Shown here: piece by piece, positions 22,906 to 36,525 of the stretch
Layout: each line of letters opens with the position of its first letter
Numbering within the stretch: the first letter of the stretch is position 1
Source of the DNA: Tillus elongatus
Taxonomy: Eukaryota; Arthropoda; Insecta; Coleoptera; Cleridae
DNA: 64,000 nt
Assembly (NCBI GenBank): GCA_964006375.1
Contig: OZ023266.1
Location: 18,012,090 to 18,076,089, forward strand
Reading direction: 5' to 3'
Made by a program: the position numbers and the translations under genes
The notes under the pieces: model-generated
Seen by the model: the letters and a program-made list of their open reading frames with translations, nothing else
The model's database searches: none
Told to the model about the DNA's origin: nothing

Positions 22906-25490
22906 GGATTATAACAACATAATATTTGATCCTTACATACTTTTCAAAGCCTCAATTATTGTTAGATGTCTGAGCTCCGTCCAGTTCAAGAGCATTTTGT
23001 AGCCAATCTGTTTGAAAACAGCTTTACTAATTCTCTTTTAATATTATCTGTTGTGGTTGTTCCTCCACAAAGGGATAAAACCATAGTCTGAAAATTATAG
23101 TTCAGTTATTTAGGTACAAAAATGTTCTTATGGCAAAATTTTATTGTTTGAATATGCATTAGTAAATATACACCCACCACTTTATAACAATTCTCATTTT
23201 CCTCAACTGTTTTTTTTTTTTTGGGGGGGGACACTAAAAAATGATTTGTTCTTTCACGTCTGATATTAAGGTAGACTGGGGAAATACCGGCCCCTTAAGG
23301 AAAGTCTTTAAATATCTCGGAGGTTTTATGATTTAAGAGGAACTGGTAGGTTTAAATGAAAGATAAGACATTAGCGAACAAAATACATGTTTATTAGAAC
23401 CGAACGAAACAGTTTAAAAAGAATATAAAATGTTTAAACTATTATATGAGTGGCCGGTATTACCCTGAAGCATGGGGTAATATCAGCCAGGGGCCGTAAT
23501 TACCCACAATTTTGTTTATAGTCAGAAATTGCACAGAAATGCTTTCTTTTTTTCTCTATTGGTACATTTAATGTGAGCCCATTCAGAACAGCGGACACAT
23601 CTTAGCCAGCGTTCCCGTTTTTTTCCACACTCTCCACAAATAATGCAAATGTTCTCAGTAACTGCGGAGTCTGACTTTTCTTCTTCGTCATCATACTTAG
23701 GTAAGTCACTTTTGTGTTCTTTCTGAGCTTTTCTTTTTGCTGTACAGTATTTGTGTTTTTTTTTCTCCAAAATGCTGGTGTCATTAAGGTTACCGAAAAC
23801 TTGTTTTTTTTTTAATCTATTTATTTTTGACTGCTCTATCTTCTGCAGCTTTGTCTGTTTTGCAGTTTTTTTTCTTCTAGAATATCTTCCATGGGAGTAG
23901 ACGTAAATATTTGAGAGAGTTGCTTTTTCCACCACTTTTTGTTTTGGTTTGGTTATTAATTCCAGAATATCCAGGAACTGGTATTATTTCTCCAAATGAT
24001 ACGTTCTATCTCATTTCAATTTTTGGTGTACATAATGTTCCAAATTTGTTCCTCATAGAATTATACAATTGTATAGCTTTGGCCATTTTTGGAGTTACAG
24101 TTCCTGACGGTACATTCATAGCAAACATTTTTTGTCAATTCAGTCTTCCTTAGGTTAACACTTTTCAAAATGGCAAGTGATGTCAACAACTTAGCTGTAG
24201 TTTTCTCATTATCAGCATTCAATTTTCAGCTAGCTGGCGTGACCTTCTACTGGGAATATTTTCTTTACTCCGTGCAGCCAATCTTTGTAATTGTTTCAAA
24301 ATTTCTGTTAAATTCACTGTTGTTGTTTCATAACTGGCTTTGAACAATTCTAATTCCTTTTTATATTCAACTAGAATCGATTTGGAACTCTCTGTTAGTT
24401 TTGCATAATGATTTTTATTTGCAGATATATTTGAAGTTTCAGTTGCATACAAATTTGTACTTTTCAGTAAATCACAAACTGATGTCATTGGTGTTGGAGG
24501 TGTCAAAATGATGTCAGCAGCTTTAGGAGTCGCACATGATTTTTCTAATTCGAAGAATATGTATGTATCACACCGATAACTTAAAAACGAATGGGCCGAT
24601 TTTGATTAAATTTGGTGAATACCTTCCTTTTGCAAGTGGCTTAGATAAATTCGTTAGCCAGGAAAATCCGCCTAGGTTTTCCCGGAAAATTTGGTGTTTT
24701 CTTACGAAAAAAATTTATAACTCCGTTATTAACTATTGGATTTGGCAAAAGTGTAGGCGCTTTGCTGAACCTGTGTCGGTGTAATTCCAAAAAAGAGTTT
24801 GGCAAGAGTAATTATTTGCTCTGATAATTCCCGCTCCTGTTCTTTAGTAATTACTGGGCGTCATCCCAATTGAGGAATAGATACTCGGCTGTCTCTACGT
24901 CGATCTTGAAGAGTCGCTCTTGGAATGTCAAAACTTCTTGAAACTTCTCGAACAGGGCGTCCATTTTCTATTGCTGCCAGTGCTACCTGAAGCATCTCCG
25001 AAGTCTTAACAAGCTCTGGTAGTTTTTTGTTTATAGGTCCGCGGCATCTGAAAACAGATGAAAATTGGAAACAATGGGAAACAAAATTATATGGGGTAAT
25101 GCCGGCCATGCCGATATTACCCACACAATGTTGGCCAGATTACCCCTAAACGAATCATCTAAAACCCAATACATATTTTTTAAATGCCTAAATTTATGTG
25201 GGTTTTGAGTAAACTCTGTGAAAGAAGACAGCATATATAGTTCATTTTTATACATCCAAACAATCTTTACAACTTACCGTTGTTGAAATATGCAGCCTTG
25301 AACACACACCTTTCTCATAGTAGCACATGCTTTTTCAGAAAATTCTCTATAAAAAGTAAATAGCTTGCACTAGCACTACCTAAATGATACTAACCGTTAG
25401 GTTTACTGAGATGCGTGACTAGAGACGTAAGCCCCTCCAAAATTTTTATTAGGGTGAGAAAAACTTGATGGCCGGAATTACCCCAATTGC
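22084..25490. repeat. Left arm of ~7.3-kb palindrome
   Basis: Reverse-complement matches to 26058-29355 are visible throughout: ACGTTTTTCCATATAGCCGC (22084) with its inverse ending at 29355; GGTAGACTGGGGAAATACCG (23271) with its inverse at about 28225; 'GATGGCCGGAATTACCCCAA' (25468) with its inverse at 26058. Arms differ by substitutions and small indels, for example an AT-rich insert at about 28452-28490 in the right arm only. Confidence 0.9.
23271..25490 (-). pseudogene. Pogo-type transposon in left arm
   Basis: Tc1/mariner-superfamily pogo-like element. N-terminal frame 25124-24861 contains a CENP-B/Psq helix-turn-helix ('LQVALAAIENGRPVREVSRS', then FDIPRATLQDRRRD). C-terminal frame 23935-23522 has a lysine-rich stretch and a PHD-like finger (C-I-I-C-G-E-C, 'RWLRCVRCSEWAHIKC', C-x-F). 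The DDE core between is missing and partly replaced by AT-core repeat sequence (about 24555-24725). Ends carry GGTAGACTGGGGAAATACCG and its relative CAATTGGGGTAATTCCGGCC. Non-autonomous. Confidence 0.72.
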
Positions 25491-26057
25491 TGGTATTCAC
25501 TCAGTTTATCCTAGATCCACAATATGAGTTTCTTACGAAGTCATTTTGTTCGCTTAACATACTTCTGACGGCTATAATAGTAGTTAGTATCCAATGTCTT
25601 GTCTGCAAAACAATAAAATGACCATGTAGTATTATCATAGCTCAGGAAAATGTGAAAGGTGAAGAATAAAAATCCAGCAAAGTAAGAACTGCATGTTTTC
25701 ACTCTGAACATCATATAATATCTCAATAAAATTGAGAAGATTTGTTGAAAACAGGGAATGGTCTGCAAGTATTTCTAGACTTTTTTATAAGCTTACAAAT
25801 GAGAATGATGCTACACAAAACTATAGATATTGACTTACATTATCAACATCTACCATTTCCAAACAATCCTGCTCCCTGTCCATATTCGTTACTCTATGTG
25901 AACACTGAATTCAAGTAAAAGTGAACCACTCAATTAAAAAAAAAAACGAAAACTGAACAATGCCACTGATTAAAACCAACAACCTACAACTCTACTCTAC
26001 TTAACAATCAATAAAAATAGCGGAGAACGCCAAACGAGAACAAGAATGAGGCATGAG
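25491..26057. other. 567-bp spacer at the palindrome centre
   Basis: Unique AT-rich sequence between the two inverted pogo 5' ends. No ORF, TE signature or host exon recognised. Its borders coincide with the transposon termini on both sides. Confidence 0.7.
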
Positions 26058-28245
26058 GCAATTGGGGTAATTCCGGCCATCAAGTTTTTCCCACCCTAAT
26101 AAAAATTTTGGAGGGGCTTACGTCTCTGGTCACAGATCTCAGTAAACCTAACGGTTAGTATCGTTTAGGTAGTGCTAGTGCAAGCTATGTACTTTTTATA
26201 GAGAATTTTCTGAAAAAGCATGTGCTACTATGAGAAAGGTGTGTGTTCAAGGCTGCATATTTCAACAACAGTAAGTTGTAAATATTGTTTGGATGTATAA
26301 AAATGAACTATATGCTGTCTTCTTTCACCTAGTTTACTCAAAATCCACGTAAATTTAGGCATTTTAAAAATTTGTATTGGGTTTTAGATGATTGTTTTAG
26401 GGGTAATTTCGGCTAACATGGTGTGGGTAATATCGGCATGGCTGGCATTACCTCAAATAATTTTGTTTCCCTTTGTTTCAAATTTGCATCTGTTTTAAGA
26501 TTCCGCTGACCTATAACCAAAAAACTACCAGAGCTTCTTAGACTTCGGAGATGCTTCAGATAGCACTGGCAGCAATAGAAAATGGACGTCCTGTTCGGGA
26601 AGTTTCAAGAAGTTTTGACATTCCAAGAGCGACTCTTCAAGGTCGACGTAGAGATGGCCGAGTATCTGTGCCTCAATTGGGATGACGCCCAGTAATTACT
26701 AAAGAACAGGAGCGGGAACTATCAGAGCAAATAATTACTCTTGCCAAACTCTTTTTTGGAATTACACCGGCACAGGTTCAGCAAAGCGCCTACACTTTTG
26801 CCAAATCCAATAATTAATAACAGAGTTATAATTTTTTTTCCAAAGAAAACAACATTTTCTGGGAAAACCTAGGCGGATTTTCCTGGCTAACGAACTTATC
26901 CAAGCCACTTGCAAAATGAAGGTATTCACCAAATTTAATCAAAATCGGCCCATGCGTTTTTAAGTTATACATATTCTTCGAATTCGAAAAATCATGTGTG
27001 ACTCATTTTGACACCTCCATCACCAATGACATCAGTTTGTGATTTACTGAAAAGTATTTGCAGATATATATGAAGTTTCAGTTGCAAACAAAAATCATTA
27101 TGCAAAACTAACAGAGAGTTTTAAAACGATTCTAGTCAAACATAAAAAGAATTTGAATTGTTCAAATCCAGTTATGAAACAAGAACAGTGAAAACAGAAA
27201 TTTTGAAACAATTAGAAAGCTTGGCTGCACAGAGTAAAGAAAATATTCCCAGTAGAAGGTCACGCCAGCTAGCTAAAAAACGGAATGCTAATAATGAGAA
27301 AAATAAAGCTAAGTTGTTGAGATCACCTGCCATTTTACAAAGTGTTGACCTAAGGAAGACTGCATTGACAAAAAATGTTTGCTATGAATGTACCGTCAGG
27401 AACTGTAACTCCAAAAATGGCCAAAGCTATTCAATTGTATAATTCTATGAGGAACAAATTTGGTACATTATGTACACCAAAAATTGAAATGAGGTAGAAC
27501 CTATCATTTGGAGAAATAATACCAGTTCCTGGATGTTCTGGAATTAATAACCAAAACGAAACAAAAAGATGGAAAAAGCAACCCTCTCAAATATTTAGGT
27601 CTACTCCCATGAAATATATTCTAAAGAAAAAAGAAACTGCAAAACAGACAAAGCTGCAGAAGATAGAGAAGTCAAAAATAAATAGATTAAAAAAACATGT
27701 TTTCAGTAACCTTAATGACACTAGCATTTTGAAGAAAAAAACCCACAAATACTGTACAACAAAAAAGAAAACTCAGAAAGAACACAAAAGTGACTTACCA
27801 TAAGTGTGATGACGAAGAAGAAAAGTCAGACTCCGCAGTTACTGAGGACATTTGCATTATTTGTGGAGAGTTTGGAAAAACCGGGAACTCTGGCTAAGAT
27901 GTGTTCGCTGTTCTGAATGGGCTCGCAGTAAATGTACCAATGGAGGAAAAAAAGAAGAAAAAAAAAGAAAGCCTCTGTGCAATTTCTGCCTATAAACAAA
28001 ATTGTGGGTAATTACGGCCCCCGGCTGATATTACTCCATGCTTCGAGGTAATACCGGCTACTCATATAATAGTTTAAACATTTTATATTCTTTTTAAACT
28101 GTTTCGTTCGGTTCTAATAAATATGTATTTTGTTCCCTAGCGTCGTATCTTTCATTTAAACCTACCAGTTCCTCTTAAATCATAAAATCTCCGAGATATT
28201 TAAACTTTCCTTAAGGGGCCGGTATTCCCCCAGTCTACCCTAATA
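26058..28245 (+). pseudogene. Pogo-type transposon in right arm
   Basis: Same element as 23271-25490 in the opposite orientation. HTH region at about 26545-26690 ('IENGRPVREVSRSFDIPRA' with one codon run, then an in-frame stop). Remnant of AT-core repeat at about 26860-26995. Lysine-rich and finger region at 27609-27990 (CIICGEFGK, then W-x-R-C-V-R-C-S-E-W-A) with more stops than the left copy. Terminal 'GGGGCCGGTATTCCCCCAGT' at 28217. Both copies lack the catalytic core in the same way. Confidence 0.7.
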
Positions 28246-28646
28246 TAAGACGTGAAAGAACAAATCATTTTTTTACTGTCCCAAAAAAACAGTTAGAGGA
28301 AAATGAGAATTGTTATAAAGAACTGGTGAGTGTATATTTACTAATGCATATTCAAAGAATAAAATTTTACCATAAGAACATTTTTGTACCTAAATAACTG
28401 AACTATAATTTTCAGACTATGGATTTATCCCTTTGTAGAGGAAGAACCGCAATATTATATAATATTAATTAATTAAATATTATATAATATTAAAAGAGAA
28501 TTAGTAAAACTGTTTTCAAACAGATTGGCTACAAAATGCTCTTGGACTGGACGGAAAAATAATTTTGAGCTCAGACATCTAACAATAATTGATGCTTTGA
28601 AAAGTATGTAAGCATCAAATATTATGTTGTTATATTCCTAAACTTG

Positions 28647-29355
28647 GGCGTCCAACAGACCAGGCAAAGTGTCCGAGGCCAATAAGTCTCATGTCCTTCT
28701 TGCTAAAAACAATGGAAAAACTGCTCGACCGTCACATTAGGGGCGGTGTACTGGAAGCATATCCCCTACACTGCGGACAATATGCATACAGAGCAGGAGT
28801 CTCAACAGAAACAGCACTGCACCAACTGGTGCTGAAACTAGAGACTACGCTGGAGAACAGGGCGGTGACACTGGGGGCCTTCCTAGACATAGAGGAGGCC
28901 TTTAGCAACACCTCATTCGAATCGGTTCGTTCGGAGCGTTCTGTCTCTCTTGCTCTGGTGCCTAGTCGTGGACGGCCTGCTAGGTAGGCTCTCAGGAGGG
29001 GGCTATGAGGTACAGGGCTATGTGGACGACATTGTCATCATAGTCCGAGGAAAGGTTACACAGTCAGTGTGGGAACACATGCAGACAGCACTGAAAGTGG
29101 TGGAAAAGTGGACGGTTGGTCAAGGGCTCGGGGTGAGCCCTGAGAAAGCAATCGTCACACCGTTTACGAGGAGGAGGAAGTGGGAGAGCCACAGAACTCT
29201 CACTCTATACGGTAGGAATATTCCAATGGCCAGGGAGGTAAAATATCTCGGGGTCGTATTGGACTCTAAGCTAACCTGGAATGGTCACGTTGAAAAAATA
29301 CTGTGTAAGGCAGTCATGACCTTAGCCGTCACTAGGCGGCTATATGGAAAAACGT
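28647..29355 (+). pseudogene. N1 LINE reverse transcriptase piece
   Basis: Best N1 RT sequence. It runs from 'RPISLMSFLLKTMEKLLDRH' (about 28678), through a tyrosine/glycine-rich 'GQYAYRAGVSTETALHQLV' stretch, to the 'LGAFLDIEEAFSNTSF' palm A block. After a deletion near 28925 it continues with LLGRLSGGGYEVQGYVDDIV, with the Y-V-D-D active site intact, then 'VKYLGVVLDSKLTWNGH'. Forms the outer part of the palindrome's right arm. Confidence 0.82.
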
Positions 29356-31490
<2,135 letters not shown>

Positions 31491-31499
31491 TTGTGTTTA

Positions 31500-32033
31500 C
31501 TTCCTAAAAAAATGTATATCTCCGGAAATAACAAAGTAAGGGCAACCAAATTTGATACGCGTCTTTGTATTACAAAGAGTGAACTAGAAGTACAACTGTA
31601 CCAAAATTTGGGTCTCTAGCTTTAAAGACAAAGAAGTTATGGGCAGTTAAAGAAACAAATTTTGAAGTTTTCCTCAAAACGTCAAACTCGCAATTTGAAA
31701 CGTCAAAATTGGCAATGTTTAGGCAAAGAACATGAAACAAATACGGACTGTGACAAGAAAATGTTGCAAGAAGAGTGTTCTGCAAACCCTTAAGTTTCAG
31801 ATTCAACCGTCATTGCCCTTCATTTTACTAAAATATTTACAGAAAATTCATTTCAAATAGACCCTTTCTCTAATGCTTTGGCTGTCGGTTTGGTTAAGTT
31901 GATGCTTTCGCTGTAGGTTTAGTGAAGTTTATGGTTTAACGGTCTATAATTTTTAACTAATTTGCGTAGAACAAATTTGTTAATGCATTTTTGCATTTTT
32001 TATCGTAATATGATGCGTTTATAAAAAAAAAGT
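31500..32033. repeat. Another copy of the 39.5/41.1 kb block
   Basis: 'AACCGTCATTGCCCTTCATT' through 'GACCCTTTCTCTAATGCTTT' and 'TTTATGGTTTAACGG' match in inverse orientation the block at about 39780-39920 and 41340-41460. Leads directly into the family-A terminus at 32034. Confidence 0.6.
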
Positions 32034-33010
32034 GGACGCAGTAAGTGCGTTTTGGTAGCGAATTTTCATTAAATCCTTCAAATTTCAATAACTCAATTTG
32101 CTATTAACGTAAGCTTTGTTGGTTAGGAAACCAACATTTAAGTTTATTTTCGGAAAATTTTTGTATATTCTCAAACCATAAGTAATTTTGATAAAATATA
32201 GTACATTCTTTCTACTACATAGGCTATTAAGTACACTTGGAGAACACCCAAATCACCACAACATATATTTCAGAGACCTTACGATCGTTTCGTTGACAAA
32301 GTCAACATCTTCAGAGGAAGAAAAATTCTAACATAAAAAAACTAGATCCCGTATATTTCTATCGCGTCAAGGTAAACGAACTAGTCCGAAGTAAAGTTGT
32401 CGTCCAAGAACGATCGTTTGTTTATTGTGCATTGAAACAGGTCGGAGACCTGCTTTGATGTTTGGGTCGACAAATTTATGACCCTTATCTAATATAGGTA
32501 TTAAAAGGACCAGAGTTCTTTGAAGAAACGACACGTTTCTTTTCGATCTAGAAATTTACTATGCGGATATTGGTTCATGCCGATAAAGACATCTGGTGAG
32601 ATAAACATCATAAACACAACTCATCTGTTTTAAAAATAGAAAACTAAAAACCCAGATGTCTGTCAAAGGAAAAATAGTTCAACTAAAATACTACTTAAAA
32701 ACTATATTTATATTGATTTTAATTCTACGTGAGAAATATTTATATTGACTACATATATACATATACATTTTATGTTAGAATTTTTCTTCCTCTGAAGATG
32801 TTGACTTTGTCAACGAAACGATCGTAAGGTCTCTGAAATATGTGTTGTGGTGATTTGGGTGTTCTCCAAGTGTACTTATTAGTGCTCATCACAGGTTCCA
32901 GTTTTCACATAGTACATAGGCTATACCGGTAATCAGATTTATGCCTGCTCGCATTTACTATTAAAAATATTTTTATGAGAATTCACTTCCATAACACACT
33001 TGCTGCATCC
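32034..33010. repeat. Family-A element split by a foldback insertion
   Basis: GGACGCAGTAAGTGCGTTTTG at the left and CACACTTGCTGCATCC at the right enclose about 290 bp of family-A sequence plus the foldback at 32230-32876. TACATAGGCTAT occurs on both sides of the interruption (32216-32227 and 32913-32924). Confidence 0.7.
32230..32876. mobile_element. Foldback/MITE with ~105-bp inverted repeats
   Basis: AGTACACTTGGAGAACACCC at 32230 and its exact inverse ending at 32876. The match continues inward for about 105 bp on each side through 'TTGACTTTGTCAACGAAACG'. Interior of about 430 bp is non-coding. TATTA on both sides (32225-32229, 32877-32881) could be a 5-bp target duplication. Confidence 0.8.
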
Positions 33011-33183
33011 CAACTTTTGAAAAATGTGTATATATTTTCAAACAATAAAGTTATTTCGATTAAATATGGTACATTGTTTCTACTATATAGGCAACCAAGT
33101 TTGATGCCTGCTTTCATCAAAGAAAGACATTTGCTATCAAAAACATTTAAAATTTACTACCATAACGCACTTGCTGCGTCCAG
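33011..33183. repeat. Family-A element, right half
   Basis: Tandem partial copy next to the previous one: 'AATATGGTACATTGTTTCTA' interior, then 'CATAACGCACTTGCTGCGTCC' terminus ending near 33180. Confidence 0.65.
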
Positions 33184-33599
33184 ACTTTTTTCATTCAATT
33201 CTAGCTTTTGCTCTTCATCAAATTAGGCTACATTTTCCATAAGATTTGCTGTTGGCCTGCCTTCACTCCTTTCCCCAAATATGTTCAACAAGCTTTGGTT
33301 TCCTTCTCTAGACGATTTTCAGCAAACATGTTTCTTTTCTCACCATTTTTCATACACCTTTATTGGTCTTTCTATCGGCGTACCTACCTTGTCTTTGTCA
33401 TTTTCCTCCAAGTTCACATATCAAAAGCTTCTTCTCTTCCTCGGGTTCAAGTTAAGCTGTTTATTAACGATGAGCGTACTTTGTTTATTGGATGCTTGCT
33501 TTTCCATCGCAATACTCTTTCTAAGTTAGTTCCTATATTTACCATCATCCGTAATAGGTGTGGTAGTAGTAATAGTAGTAGCAGCAATGATGTGAAGGC

Positions 33600-34480
33600 T
33601 GGCGCCTGGCAAGTGGGCCACATCGGGCCGCTTTTGCCAATCTCTCCATCCAGGAACCATTCCCAACCGCTCCTAGATTTCGTTACCAAACCTCGATCTT
33701 GCAATAAAGGTCATGACAGTCTTCCATCAAACCGAACACACCTGATTCCTCTGTGGAATCCTTGATTTGTTCTGCTAGAAAAGTTACAAATGTCCCGCAT
33801 TGGCACACGTACTTGTAAGAGGTTTTTTTTTGTGTCACCCAATTTCTGGCAAATACGGTCCCTCTCGATACCCGCCAATGTAAGGTGTCTTCTAAGACTA
33901 CAGTCGCTTGTTAGGACCCCGATGATACAGCGATTCCTACCAAGAAGACAGACAGTCTTGTCTCTATCCAGCCTTTTTACGAAGTCCTTCGCTTGTCTAC
34001 AGCCACTGGCCGACCTCCAGTGGCCTCCTCAGTTATTAATCTATCTAGGGAGTTGGAGACCACCTTGCTACTTATCGCTACAGCATGCTCCGGGCTACAC
34101 AAAGGTCCCCAGGAGTCAAGCCTTGCACGGGTCAGGCGCTACTTTATTACCCGCCACGCCAGTGTCTCAGAATCCAAATAAATTGTTGTTTCTTTGTCAT
34201 CGCTAGCTCCCCAAGAGCAAGAACGCACTTCTTAACTAGCATTAATTAAATTCTGGATGCGCAGACCGCCTGAGAAGCCCGGCTAACATATACACATCTT
34301 CGGGGTTCGTCCTCACATCCTGTAGAATGGCTACAGGCAGGATAGCATATACCTCCGTTTAGAATGCCGTGGTATATGTGCCCAGAGGAATATTACTCTT
34401 CAAGATTTGATTCGTCAGTAAAAAAGACTAAGCCGAAAGACAATCTCATTATCTTTCCATCAATCCATGCTGGGGATTCT
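33600..34480 (-). pseudogene. Diverged LINE RNase H and zinc-binding tail
   Basis: Minus-strand reading shows 'GLVFFTDESNLEE' (RNase H strand 1, about 34440) and a degraded middle part. It then shows 'GVLTSDCSLRRHLTLAGIER' with 'RICQKLGDT' (about 33910-33830), matching the LTGHC...HL..G....C..C tail of R1/LOA-like LINEs. Many stops. It is neither N1 nor N2 by sequence, so a third RNase H-bearing family. 33190-33600 upstream on this strand is not recognised. Confidence 0.6.
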
Positions 34481-34499
34481 AAAGGTATATATGCCCTTT

Positions 34500-36523
34500 T
34501 TTCTCCCTTAGGGTTCGTCCGCATCTTTACCGCCCCGATAGCACCTCAGCCTTTGGCTTATTGTGCATGCCCTTTGTGTTTTCTACCCCGCCCATTCCAA
34601 AATCACTGTGCCTTAAACTATAGTCTGCACAGTAATTGGTAGGGTGAAGTTTTATATTGCTGTCTCCGGCCTAGGCTGTCCGTAGATCAGTTGTCTTTTG
34701 CGGTCCAGAGCTTTACACTCGCACAAGATGTGCTGGGTTGATTCCTCCCCCTCGCCGCAGAGTCTGCATGCCAGGTCCCCCTCGAACCGCCCCATTTTAT
34801 TCAGGTGTTTCTTGACAGCCATGTGTACCGTCAAGAGTCCTGTTATGTTCCTGAGCTGTCTTCTGCTAAAATTTAGCAGCTCTACAGCTCTCTTTGTTTT
34901 CCTCAATTATTGACTTCCCATGTCTGAGCCCTGGACAGTTTGCCCAGTACATCTTATGTTCTTTCTGACCCAGGACTTAATGGATCCCCTGGCAGTGCTC
35001 TTCGTCACGCCCAGGACCGGTTATGGTCCCATAAATGGTTATGCTGATCCTCTCTTCGTGAGCCTGTCAACTTCTTCATTGCCTTTGACCCCCGGGTGAC
35101 CCGGTACCCAGATGAGGGTCACCTCATTCTGTCCAGCAAGGTTGCTTGTCTCGTCTCGGCATTCACTTACCAGCCTGTAATTTACCTGTGGGCTACTTAG
35201 GGCCTTAAGGGCTGCCTGGCTGTCTGTGGCTATGAAGGTCCGCTTGTTGGTGTAGCCCATTGCCTTTGACCCCCGAGTGACCCGGTACCCAGATGAGGGT
35301 GACCCCATTCTGCCCAGCCAGGTCGCTCGTCTCGTCTCGGTATTCACTTACCAGTCTGGAATTTACCCGTGGGCTACTTAGGGCCTTAAGGGCTGCCTGG
35401 CTGTCTGTGGGTATGAGGATCCGCTTGTTGGTGTAGTCCCCCCTCTTGTTCTCCCGCACACAGTGCAGGATGGCGTACATTTCGGCCTGAAATACCGTTG
35501 CATAGGCTGGGAGGGAAATACTATGGCTTACCCTCGGTCCTTCCGAGTAAACACCTGCCCCCGTCCCACGCTCCCCGCCGGTTCCGTCCGTGAACCAGAC
35601 GAGCGCGTCCCGTGGTATGCCCGGCGACTCCTACCGCCATGCCTCGCGGTCGGGGATTTCCACTGTAAAGTTGTTTTCCCTGCAGATTCGCGGGCTCGCG
35701 AAGTCTGACCTCATTTCAAGCATGGGTTCCTTCACGATCTCCTGAATTTTGCAGTGGCCCCTGAAGCCTGGGTTGATCTTCAGTCTACCATTGCAGGCCA
35801 GTCTGTATAGTGCTAGCCTGGCCTCCCCCATAATAACTAAGTGTAGGGGGGCAGATCCAGCAACATCTCCATGGCGGCTGTTGAGGTTGAAGACATGGCC
35901 TCTGTGATGCCTAGGCAAGCCATCCTTTGGATCTTGCCTAGTTTTTGTTTGGCACTGGATTGTGTCACCTTAGGCCACCAGACCAGTGCCGCGTATGTTA
36001 ACGATGGTCTGACCACCCTTGTGTACAGCCATTGGGCCATACTAGGTCTTAGTCTCCACGTTTTTCCATATAGCCGCCTAGTGACGGCTAAGGTCATGAC
36101 TGCCTTACGCAGTATTTTTCCAATGTGACGATTCCAAGTTAGCTTAGAGTCCAATACGACCCCAAGATATTTTACCTCCCTGACCATTGGAATGCTCCTA
36201 CCGTATAGAGTGAGAGTTATGTGACTGTCGCACTTCCTCCTCGTAAACGGCACGACGGCTGCTTTCTCGGGGCTCATCCCGAGCCCTTGACCAACCTTCC
36301 ACCACTTTCAGTGCAGTCTGCATGCGCTCCCACTCCGCCGCGACCCCGCCAGCAGAGTCTCTCCCACGAGTAATGTGAACACCGCCCTGTCCCTAAATAT
36401 GGAACCGATCCACCTGCAGCAGGTCTCTATTCCACGCTCTCGGACAACTGCCAGAACCGATCCGAACGAGGTGTTGCTGAAGGCCTCCTCTATATCTAGA
36501 AAGGCCCCCAGCGCCACCTCCCC
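34500..36523 (-). pseudogene. N1 LINE fragment with tandemly duplicated RNase H segment
   Basis: Minus-strand copy covering the RT start remnant ('LGAFLDIEEAFSNTSFGS' near 36500), a large deletion of the RT palm, and the thumb ('VKYLGVVLDSKLTWNRH'). The connector follows ('QRMACLGITEAMSSTSTAAM', then GEARLALYRLACNGRLKINP), then RNase H and the tail (RRQLRNITGLLTVHMAVKKH, 'ACRLCGEGEESTQHILCECK'). An RNase H segment of about 185 bp is present twice in tandem. Frameshifted; not functional. Confidence 0.85.
35076..35445 (-). repeat. Tandem duplication (~185 bp x 2) within RNase H
   Basis: 'CATTGCCTTTGACCCCCG' occurs at about 35078 and again at 35260, each followed by the same 'TGACCCGGTACCCAGATGAG' through 'CGCTTGTTGGTGTAG'. 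On the minus strand, each unit encodes the SQAALKALSS and TLIWVPGH(S/P)GVKGN motifs, so the catalytic half of RNase H is doubled. Confidence 0.85.
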
Positions 36524-36525
36524 AC

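Larger units (their letters stand above)
26058..29355. repeat. Right arm of ~7.3-kb palindrome
   Basis: Inverted counterpart of 22084-25490, in the order pogo-type element (26058-28245), short unassigned flank (28246-28646), N1 reverse-transcriptase piece (28647-29355). It ends abruptly at ACGT 29352-29355. Beyond that, N1 homology continues only on the left side (21878-22083). Confidence 0.9.

Noticed and set aside
23522..23935. PHD-finger protein as a host chromatin gene
   Set aside because: It is the C-terminal part of a pogo-type transposon, repeated in inverse at 27.6-28.0 kb and bounded by its termini.
24861..25124. Psq/HTH frame as a host transcription factor
   Set aside because: Same transposon, same strand as the finger; also duplicated inverted at 26.5 kb.
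22084..29355. CRISPR or satellite array
   Set aside because: The repeats are two inverted arms, not regularly spaced tandem units.
33208..33765. 185-codon + strand ORF
   Set aside because: No similarity recognised, starts in a MITE edge and overlaps an antisense LINE RNase H remnant; likely a shadow.
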